From positions 178,066 through 242,065 of the forward strand of contig NZ_FORU01000004.1 in the NCBI RefSeq assembly GCF_900114085.1: a DNA stretch of 64,000 nt, read 5' to 3'. The notes under the pieces are model-generated. The model was not told the origin of the DNA. It searched no databases and saw only the letters and a list, made by a program, of their open reading frames with translations. Source of the stretch: Myroides guanonis. GTDB taxonomy: Bacteria > Bacteroidota > Bacteroidia > Flavobacteriales > Flavobacteriaceae. This document shows positions 43,269 through 49,981 of this stretch, piece by piece (position 1 is the stretch's first letter; the number at the start of each line of letters is the position of its first letter). A program made the position numbers and the translations under genes.

Positions 43269-45617
43269 TTATGATTTCAGTAAAATATTGCTAAAGTGAT
43301 TGAAAATCTTTTCAATATTACGAACCTCCTCTTTATTCAAACGTTTCTCTTTAGTTCCTTCGTGTGCCCATAAATTACGATAAGAATTAAAATATGAAAG
43401 CCATTTTAGAGCTTTTGATTTACTATTTATACCATCTCCCATATCAATTGTAAACTGTTTATCGAAAGTAATAAATTCACTACCTACTTCAGGCTTTTTA
43501 CTCCAATACTTCTCAATAATAGTTTTATAATCATTAATATTAAACATCTCCGTCCATTGTATATCTCTAGATCCTAAACCATCTTTATAATGCTTTTCTT
43601 TTTCTTGTTCGGCCCTATTAAGACATTCTCTTTTAATGGTGTTAATCTCTAATTCCCAGTTACTACCAAACAAATATTGAATTTTTTCTAAAACTAAAGA
43701 CTTTATTTTTTTCTCAATTTCAATTCCCATTGCTCTACCTTTATCTTGTAACTCTTCATCTTGTCTTTCTAAATAGTCAATCAGTTCTAAAGGGAGAAAA
43801 TCTTTATGTTCTTTATGTATAATATTTTGAAAATAACGGAGCCATTTTTTATCTGCTCCAGATCCTAATAGACTTAATTGATTTTTCTTATCCTCCTCCT
43901 CTATATCATTTTGAAGAAAACTCAATAACGTGTGTAAATATGGTCTCATTGCCTCAAATCTCTCAACATCTGAAGAGGTTGAAGTAATTCTTCCTTTATC
44001 AACAAGATATTTATTTAAACTATCAGCGGTACTTATAAAAGCGTAAGTACCTCTATTAGAAATAATGAAAGATTTATCTTCTAAAAAAAGAGAATTAAAC
44101 TCTTCTTCAACCAAATTATAAATTTGAAAAATTATTTTTACAACACGAGATCGACAATCCATCATTGCCTTATTATTACTAATCTCGTCAAGATTATATA
44201 ATGAATATTTTCTAGAATCTTCAGAGTACACATTGCCTTTAGCTTTAGGTAAAAAAGATGAAGAGGTTAAAGCAGTATAGAAGGGCTTAAATGTAAGTAA
44301 TGATTTATCCTCTCCTACAGAAATTTTTTCGTATAAAGGACTGTTCATATTGTTAGCTAATTCTTTAACAATTGAAGAACGTAAGGCTTTAATTCTTGAA
44401 TCAGCTCTATCAGCTTCCCAATAAAGATCTTCTTCTAAATCTAATTTTAAACTTGGACTTACGGCCTTTTGATTTTCATTAATATCCATAAAAATCTTTA
44501 ATTGATCACTTGTCTCTAAGTTTTCAAATGCAACTACTGGTATCGTATTTACGCTTTGATACTTGCTGTTAGCATATCCATAAACCCTATGTTGTCCATC
44601 TATAATATATGCAATTGCGTAACTATTAGGTATCTTTAAAGTACCAAAGCAAGAATTACTTCCTTCTAACTTAGAATTTTGTTCAAATTGAATCTTATGC
44701 TTCTTCGTATTGAAGTTAAGAATTATTGAGTTTGGAAAATACCCGCCCTCATCTATAAATTTTGTAATACCAGGTAGTCTAGTTGGGACTAACAATCTTT
44801 GATAAGTAGGGAGTTCAGATTCATTTGCTTTTGTTCTGTGTAGAACAAAGCCCATTTTCAATAAAGTTTTAGGTTCAATAGAAAACATATAATAGTTCCT
44901 TCCCCCCATTTCTCCTCTAACAGCCGGTATTTCAATCTTTTGTTTACTAATAATCTCATTCTTAAAAAGTAAACCTAAGAATTGATATAAAGCCGCATTC
45001 TTGTAATTTTTTATTAATTCATTTATATAGTTGTATGTTTTATCATTATAATAAAAAGAATTGCTAGAGATAAATTCTTTAAAATATGGCTGATCAATGT
45101 CAGTCCTAACATTTCTTGTTGCGAAGATATACTTTACTCTCAAATTTTTGCCGTACAAACTCTGAATGGACTTCCTTATTTTTTCAAGTTTAATCGAAAA
45201 GTTTATAAATCTTCCTTCAACTTCTAATGATTTACCTAATTCTTCATTAGCCAAACAATCAATGATTAAAACCGAATCTTCATTTATAGCTAAAATGTCA
45301 AAATTGAACCTTTCCAAATCGTCAGATTCTATAAAACATGTATCTTCTGAATTTAATTTCCGATATCCTAGTTCATATAGTTGACACCAAACATCATCAA
45401 CAAATTGCTTAAAGTAATTTTTGGTTTTCCTGATTTTAGTTTTGGTTTTCAAAGGTTTTGAGAAAGTTTCCCAACCTAATTCAATATACTTCTCAACTAT
45501 ATTATGGTCAACACTTAATAAATCATATTGAACTTTTTTAGCTTTATATATCTTAGTTAACACCTTAGTATCCTCCGTAATTTGGGATTTACACACTACA
45601 ATATTATCTTTTATCAT
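43269..45617 (-). CDS. DGQHR-domain protein with nuclease-like N-terminus and HEPN-like C-terminus
   Basis: 782 residues. N-terminal part (about 60-200) looks like a PD-(D/E)XK fold: FDILAINEDSVLIIDCLANE has D107 and D120, but the expected lysine two residues on is L122, so cleavage may be lost. The centre is a DndB/DGQHR-type domain with D340-G-Q-H-R344 in IAYIIDGQHRVYGYAN, then FMDINENQKAV. The end has RNLWAHE (R747 to H752), fitting the R-x4-H motif of HEPN/Swt1-like domains. DGQHR proteins occur with DNA-modification systems and as regulators of phosphorothioation. It follows the Dam gene by 11 bases, so the two form a modification-plus-sensor/effector pair. Confidence 0.75.
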   Translation of the reverse strand: MIKDNIVVCKSQITEDTKVLTKIYKAKKVQYDLLSVDHNIVEKYIELGWETFSKPLKTKTKIRKTKNYFKQFVDDVWCQLYELGYRKLNSEDTCFIESDDLERFNFDILAINEDSVLIIDCLANEELGKSLEVEGRFINFSIKLEKIRKSIQSLYGKNLRVKYIFATRNVRTDIDQPYFKEFISSNSFYYNDKTYNYINELIKNYKNAALYQFLGLLFKNEIISKQKIEIPAVRGEMGGRNYYMFSIEPKTLLKMGFVLHRTKANESELPTYQRLLVPTRLPGITKFIDEGGYFPNSIILNFNTKKHKIQFEQNSKLEGSNSCFGTLKIPNSYAIAYIIDGQHRVYGYANSKYQSVNTIPVVAFENLETSDQLKIFMDINENQKAVSPSLKLDLEEDLYWEADRADSRIKALRSSIVKELANNMNSPLYEKISVGEDKSLLTFKPFYTALTSSSFLPKAKGNVYSEDSRKYSLYNLDEISNNKAMMDCRSRVVKIIFQIYNLVEEEFNSLFLEDKSFIISNRGTYAFISTADSLNKYLVDKGRITSTSSDVERFEAMRPYLHTLLSFLQNDIEEEDKKNQLSLLGSGADKKWLRYFQNIIHKEHKDFLPLELIDYLERQDEELQDKGRAMGIEIEKKIKSLVLEKIQYLFGSNWELEINTIKRECLNRAEQEKEKHYKDGLGSRDIQWTEMFNINDYKTIIEKYWSKKPEVGSEFITFDKQFTIDMGDGINSKSKALKWLSYFNSYRNLWAHEGTKEKRLNKEEVRNIEKIFNHFSNILLKS

Positions 45618-45628
45618 ATTTTTTATAT

Positions 45629-46438
45629 TTACAATAAATTAGTAATAATCAATTCGGCATATCGCCCTCTAATTGCGTTTTTACCACCAATTAAACTAGC
45701 TCGTTCCAACTCAAAAGTTCTATCCCCATTGTTAAATATTTCCTTTATTGATTCATGGGCTGCATTAGTCATTAAATAAAAAGCTCCAACATCTTTAATT
45801 TTTTTTATAGATTTTTCTAAAAGATATTGATCTTCAAGAGAAAATATCTTTTGATTATATTGAATAAAACCATTATTATTATGTGCAACAGTGTAGGGTG
45901 GGTCTAAAAAAACAAAATCTCCTTCTTTCACTTTTTCAATTGAATCAACAAAGTCACTTTCTTTAATATCAATGCCTGACAAAATACAACTAATTTTTCT
46001 TAAATTATCATAATCGAATTGATGATTTAGACGATGTCCATAAGGTACGTTATACTCTCCTTTGGAGTTAACTCTAAAAATCCCATTAAAAGAAGTTTGA
46101 TTTAAGTAAATAAACTTTGAGGCTTCCTCAATATTACTTTCAAACCTCATTTTTCTAATAGAATAATAAAATTCTTCAGTATTTTCTAATTTTTTTAAAA
46201 AACTTATAACATCTTCTACATTATCTCGTACTTGAATATAAGTATTTATTAAGTCCTTATTAGAATCTGAAATTATTGCATTTGATGGTTTTAAATGAAT
46301 AAAAACCGAACCTCCTCCTACGAAAGGTTCATGATAAGTATTAAAGTTATTAATATTAACTATCGTATCTAATTCCTTTAAAAACCATCGTTTACCGCCT
46401 GCCCACCTTAAGAATGGTTTGATTACCTTGTTTTCCAA
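45629..46438 (-). CDS. DNA adenine methyltransferase (Dam / D12 class)
   Basis: 269 residues of the D12 (PF02086) family: motif I RWAGGK (11-16), EPFVGGGSVF (37-46), motif IV DPPY at 179-182 and the YLNQTSFNGIFRVN segment around 110-125 which is characteristic of Dam/M.EcoRV-like N6-adenine enzymes. It transfers methyl from S-adenosylmethionine to adenine in a short duplex site. GATC is the commonest specificity in this family but cannot be assigned from sequence. It is the first large gene of an operon with the DGQHR/HEPN-like protein. Confidence 0.92.
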   Translation of the reverse strand: MENKVIKPFLRWAGGKRWFLKELDTIVNINNFNTYHEPFVGGGSVFIHLKPSNAIISDSNKDLINTYIQVRDNVEDVISFLKKLENTEEFYYSIRKMRFESNIEEASKFIYLNQTSFNGIFRVNSKGEYNVPYGHRLNHQFDYDNLRKISCILSGIDIKESDFVDSIEKVKEGDFVFLDPPYTVAHNNNGFIQYNQKIFSLEDQYLLEKSIKKIKDVGAFYLMTNAAHESIKEIFNNGDRTFELERASLIGGKNAIRGRYAELIITNLL

Positions 46439-46504
46439 ATTAAATTTTTTATATAATGAACTTGGCTATTGCACTTTCTATTCTCAATATTACAAACATA
46501 TTAT

Positions 46505-46804
46505 TTAACTTTTAAATTTTCCTATATAACGGTTATTTTGATTGTAATAATCCGTAATGTATCTAAGATAATCCACCAACATTTGATTAACGCATGCTAC
46601 ATCCAAATTATATGTTGTGCTTAGTTGTTCAATTTCCTCTTTGTGTCCTTCTACAAAACTTTCGTTTTCGAAATTTAAATAGGTGACATACTCATAATTA
46701 GGGTTATCATTGAGCTCATCGAAGTTTATTGCGCTATCATTTGTTTCTTGTCTATCTTGACAAGAAATTAACAGTAGAAGAAATATTAGATACTTGTATA
46801 GCAT
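46505..46804 (-). CDS. Small lipoprotein
   Basis: 99 residues with a short signal ending in the lipobox LLISC (C at about 15), so lipid-anchored. The rest is acidic and helical (FVEGHKEEIEQLSTTYNLDVACVNQMLVDYLRYITDYYNQ). Not recognised. It lies between the XRE regulator and the Dam gene on the same strand, with spacers of 49 and 66 bases. Membrane-anchored small proteins of this kind in defence loci may be immunity or inhibitor components, but nothing in the sequence shows it. Confidence 0.65.
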   Translation of the reverse strand: MLYKYLIFLLLLISCQDRQETNDSAINFDELNDNPNYEYVTYLNFENESFVEGHKEEIEQLSTTYNLDVACVNQMLVDYLRYITDYYNQNNRYIGKFKS

Positions 46805-46853
46805 ACTTTTTTAATTATAATATGAACTCATTTCTTATATCATTGCAAAGTCT

Positions 46854-47234
46854 TTAAGAGCTTGAATCATCACCAATTAATTCCTTTTCATACTTTTTTA
46901 TTGCAATTATTACCTTAGGATGTATAAGCTTAGGATTTCCTTCTTCTTTTCTTAGTTGACTTATTTCTGGCGCTAATTCTTTTCTTATTTTGTCATATTC
47001 TACTTGTAACTTTTGAATAGTTCCCTTTTTCACTAAGGGAGAGTCTTCGATAATGATTTCATCATATCTTAGTTCAAGTAGACGCATAAGCTTTACAATA
47101 TTGATCATAGAAGGCTGCTGTCTATTACTTTTCCACTGACTAATGGTAGTTTCATGAACTTCAAGTAGAATCGCTAACATTGTACTGCTTAAACCAGTAT
47201 TTTCTATAATTTTTTTTAGCCTATTTTTAATCAT
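46854..47234 (-). CDS. XRE family transcriptional regulator
   Basis: 126 residues. Residues 1-60 are a helix-turn-helix of the lambda-repressor type (LSSTMLAILLEVHETTISQWKSNRQQPSMINIVKLMRLL), with recognition-helix residues in TTISQWKSNR. The C-terminal half is a charged helical region (KKGTIQKLQVEYDKIRKELAPEISQLRKEEG). First gene of the minus-strand block containing the lipoprotein, Dam and DGQHR genes, and transcribed divergently from the candidate RNA at 47305, so it may control both. The perfect palindrome at 47326-47345 is one possible binding site. Confidence 0.8.
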   Translation of the reverse strand: MIKNRLKKIIENTGLSSTMLAILLEVHETTISQWKSNRQQPSMINIVKLMRLLELRYDEIIIEDSPLVKKGTIQKLQVEYDKIRKELAPEISQLRKEEGNPKLIHPKVIIAIKKYEKELIGDDSSS

Positions 47235-47268
47235 AGTTATATTTTTATAATATTTTAATCAATAAAGT

Positions 47269-47298
47269 TTGTGACTAACGCAATCTTTGTTATATTTG
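47269..47298 (+). promoter_or_regulatory. Consensus promoter reading into non-coding DNA
   Basis: TTG at 47269-47271, 19 bases, then TATATTTG at 47291-47298: an exact match to the Bacteroidota primary-sigma consensus. It points away from the XRE gene into DNA with no protein-coding gene for 1.9 kb. Confidence 0.78.
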
Positions 47299-47304
47299 TA
47301 TTAA

Positions 47305-47616
47305 TAATTATTGACAGCGAAAATGAATACATCTATAGATGTATTTCATTAATGATGTATCTCATGAAAGAAAATCGCAAATAATCCACATGAGTTTACC
47401 ACAGTTCGCCACCATCTATTAGATTTTACTATTTTTGTAATACTCTAATAGGGCGGACTTCGTGTAAAGCTTAGTGGAAACATGACCTAGTCATGTAGGC
47501 GATTGCGATGCCTCTTTCAAAAGCAACGGAGTTCCCTTATTAGTTTTAATATATACTCTATCGTCTTAAAATGAGAAACATCGTTCCATAATTTCAAATT
47601 GTGAGAACGATTTTTT
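47305..47616 (+). ncRNA. Candidate structured non-coding RNA, about 310 nt
   Basis: Bracketed by a consensus promoter (47269-47298) and a strong terminator (47580-47616). Several stable stems can be drawn in order: AATGA-ATACATC with GATGTATTTCATT (47322-47350, one bulge); CTCATG with CATGAG (about 47361-47394); GTTCGCC with GGCGGAC (47404-47459) enclosing CTATTAGA with TCTAATAG and an inner TTAC with GTAA; ACATGAC-CTA-GTCATGT (about 47480-47496); and the terminator. The only early reading frame is nine codons (ATG at 47324). No known class (tmRNA, RNase P, 6S, SRP) is recognised. It lies at the edge of the defence island, divergent from the XRE gene. Confidence 0.6.
47580..47616 (+). terminator. 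Rho-independent terminator of the candidate RNA
   Basis: ATCGTTC-CATAATT pairs with AATTGTG-A-GAACGAT (one G-T pair, one bulged A, 3-base loop) and is followed by TTTTTT. A long, well-formed intrinsic terminator with no protein gene upstream of it on this strand. Confidence 0.85.
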
Positions 47617-48193
47617 GTTTCTAGCCAGTAGTTCTCCGCTACATTTTTCCAAACCCAAAAGGGGAGGAGAGGCTTCAAAAAATCGGTTTCATGTCGGATG
47701 TTGTAGAACTAGGGCTCTAATCCTCTTTCTACTTGTCCACTCTCTTTTTTAAGCTTCCTTTTTGGAGAAAGCTATAGTCAGTGCTTTATTTTTATTTTTG
47801 ACAGCTTAAAAGTAGCATCTTTCTTAACACTTTCCAAATAAAGGATTAAAATATCCTTTGATAGGGAGTCTAAATGGAGATTTTGATAGTCTGTTTTTCG
47901 AAATAGACTATCTGTGAAGGTTTTTGAGCTATGGCTCTTATAGTATATTGTTCTCCCTTTTTTTCGCTAATTGCTAATTGCTAATTGCTAATTGCTAACC
48001 GCCAATCGCTTTTGTTGTAACGTGAATGCTAGATGTGAATATTGGAGTCCAAAAGGTAAAAATGCGATTGGCGAAAATGCAGAAACGCCTTTCTCAAGCA
48101 ATTGACGTTCGCCTCCTAAGCGATATGCCGTTTGTTGGAGCGTGAAGACTAGATGTGAATATTGGAATGGAAGAAATGCAGTAATGCAAAAAC
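47617..48193. other. Gene-free stretch with simple repeats
   Basis: No credible gene on either strand. At 47965-47998 the heptamer GCTAATT is repeated four to five times on the + strand. It is the reverse complement of the core of the 22-bp repeats further right (GCAATTAGC/GCAGTTAGC), so the two could pair. Two related segments, CGTGAATGCTAGATGTGAATATTGGA and CGTGAAGACTAGATGTGAATATTGGA (about 48020 and 48140), form an imperfect direct repeat. Confidence 0.5.
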
Positions 48194-48522
48194 GCAGTTA
48201 GCGATTGACAAAAATGCAGTTAGCGATTAGCAGAAAAGCAGTTAGCGATTAGCAAAAACGCAGTTAGCGATTGACAAAAATGCAGTTAGCGATTGACAAA
48301 AATGCAGTTAGCGATTAGCAGAAAAGCAGTTAGCGATTGGCAGAAATGCAGTTAGCGATTAGCAGAAATGCAGTTAACGATTGGCGAAAAAGCAATTAGC
48401 GATTGGCAAAAAGCAGTTAGCGATTAGCAAAAACGCAGTTAGCGATTAGCAGAAATGCAGTTAGCGATTGGCAAAAAAGCAGTTAGCGATTGGCAAAAAA
48501 GCAGTTAGCGATTGGCAGAAAT
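48194..48522 (+). repeat. 22-bp minisatellite, 15 tandem copies
   Basis: Fifteen head-to-tail units of 22 bases (one is 21), consensus GCAGTTAGCGATTRGCARAAAN. Variation is concentrated in positions 14-16 (GAC/AGC/GGC) and the last six bases, while GCAGTTAGCGATT is nearly constant. Units are contiguous with no spacers. No reading frame runs through it usefully. Confidence 0.92.
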
Positions 48523-48650
48523 GCAAAAACATTTCTCCCCAAGAGGAATGTCTACCATAAAAAACAGATACTCCATGGCTCCCTCTAGTCAACCCCTAGT
48601 CTCCCTCTACTCTAAAGCGTAGTGTCAGCCAGTTGTGGCCGTAGTCCTAG

Positions 48651-48695
48651 CGGTGTGTGAGCGATTTTATATGGGAAAAGATGGGAAACACACCG
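48651..48695 (+). other. Inverted repeat enclosing a direct repeat
   Basis: CGGTGTGT (48651-48658) pairs perfectly with ACACACCG (48688-48695). The 29-base loop contains ATGGGAAA twice, two bases apart. The surrounding 100 bases are less AT-rich than the neighbourhood. No T run follows, so it is not a simple terminator. Function unknown; candidate structured RNA or protein-binding site. Confidence 0.5.
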
Positions 48696-48870
48696 GTGGT
48701 AAGTAAGTGTCTTAGTATGTATGACATAAAGTTAATATACTGTCACCATTCTCCCTTAGCTTCTTTGCTCATTAGCCTCTTAGCTATAAAAAAATGACTT
48801 TCAATTACTCAAATTATAACTAACTCCTGATTTGGATTCTCGTTTCTCGAACATCTAAAATCTATCAACT

Positions 48871-48937
48871 AGGGCGGAGCGTTAAGGAAATGTCTAGTAG
48901 ACATTTATAGCGAACGAGCCAGTAGGCGGAGGTGGCA
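48871..48937 (+). repeat. Dispersed hairpin element, copy C
   Basis: AGGGCGGAGCGTTAAGGAAATGTCTAGTAGACATTT...: contains the perfect 19-base palindrome AAATGTCT-AGT-AGACATTT, then TAGCGAACGAGCCAGTAGGCG. Nearly identical to the reverse-strand copy at 19105-19172. A partial GGGCAGAGCGTTTAA also occurs at 49923. Confidence 0.8.
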
Positions 48938-49242
48938 ATAATCAAAAATTAAACACCTAATAAATATGAAAAACAACTTGTAAAGGCTTTATTTTTAAAT
49001 TGTTAATCACACCTTATGTTGCCCTAACAATCCGTATTACTAATAAGGTTTTGCGACCTCAGATTGGAATTCTACACACTTGTTTACGGATATCTACAAG
49101 TAAAAATACACTATAATTTACGATGCTTTCAACGGGAAGTTGGAACGCGTGCAGCCCTTGCTATGCCTTTTTCCTATAAAAAGGGAAGAGGCTTAGTATC
49201 TAAAAAAAGCCATTCGGCACAAGAAACTAAAAAATTAATGAA
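48938..49242. other. Spacer before the SusC/SusD locus
   Basis: A 60-codon frame at 49064-49246 has no coding character. CCTTTTT-CCTAT-AAAAAGG (49167-49185) is a small hairpin in the probable leader of the downstream operon. No consensus promoter is found. Confidence 0.4.
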
Positions 49243-49923
49243 ATGAGAAAAGCACTATATACTAGTATTTTAGTACTGTTAGCACTTACTATATACGCAC
49301 AAGAAAAAGTAACTATTAGTGGGAAGATAACCGTGAAAGACACAGGGAAACCACCGATAGGAATCATAACCGTAATCGAAAAGGGAGTAGTGGAATATTG
49401 GTCTGATGAAACTAAGGAAGAAATTGGAACCAACAGACACACCTTTGTGGAAAAAGACGGGACTTTCAAGTTCACAATCAAAAAAGGGGGAACTATTATT
49501 ATTCAAGACGGGTATAATAGATATATGCCTAGAACACTAATTAAACTTGATAAGACTCAGACGATGGATGTTGTTTTAAGTCCGACTAAAAGAACAAATC
49601 CACCGGCATATCCAGCAAACGAATTATTACCACATGAAAAGAAAGTCGACATCCATAAGCGTATAAAAATATCAGGAAGGGTAACTTTTCCGGGAGGTAA
49701 AGGTATGCGAAACGCTACCATATCTCAACTAGAAGTATATAATGAAGCAACACCAGGCCCTTGTGCATATACCACTTCGGGTAAGGATGGTGTTTATGAA
49801 TACACAGTAGTTAAAGGAGGAAGAGTGACAATTGGGTCATATGACTATATAAAACAAGTGTTTACACCTACTAAGGATACTGTTATTAATGTGAAACTAA
49901 AACCTTATAATCCATTTAATTAA
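49243..49923 (+). CDS. Secreted carboxypeptidase-regulatory-like domain protein
   Basis: 226 residues with a signal peptide cleaved near residue 20 (LALTIYAQ-EKV). Two beta-sandwich repeats follow: VTISGKITVKDTGKPPIG...GTFKFTIKKGGTIIIQDG and IKISGRVTFPGGKGMRNATIS...GVYEYTVVKGGRVTIGS. This is the CarboxypepD_reg-like pattern (SG.V....G.p...A.I......G.Y...V..G..V). It is exported to the periplasm or surface and located 58 bases ahead of the SusC gene on the same strand. Its role may be structural or ligand binding in the uptake system, but this is only inferred from position. Confidence 0.75.
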   Translation: MRKALYTSILVLLALTIYAQEKVTISGKITVKDTGKPPIGIITVIEKGVVEYWSDETKEEIGTNRHTFVEKDGTFKFTIKKGGTIIIQDGYNRYMPRTLIKLDKTQTMDVVLSPTKRTNPPAYPANELLPHEKKVDIHKRIKISGRVTFPGGKGMRNATISQLEVYNEATPGPCAYTTSGKDGVYEYTVVKGGRVTIGSYDYIKQVFTPTKDTVINVKLKPYNPFN

Positions 49924-49981
49924 GGGCAGAGCGTTTAATCGCATTCACAAATCAACAAATCAACAAATCAACTTTTAAATT

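Noticed and set aside
47305..47616. tmRNA, RNase P or 6S RNA
   Set aside because: No tRNA-like end, no tag frame, no conserved RNase P core and no single long 6S-type bulged helix could be drawn.
48194..48522. CRISPR array
   Set aside because: Units are contiguous 22-mers with no unique spacers between them and no cas genes are present.
49064..49246. 60-codon frame before the SusC locus
   Set aside because: No homologous pattern, overlaps a hairpin leader and the start of the real secreted protein gene.
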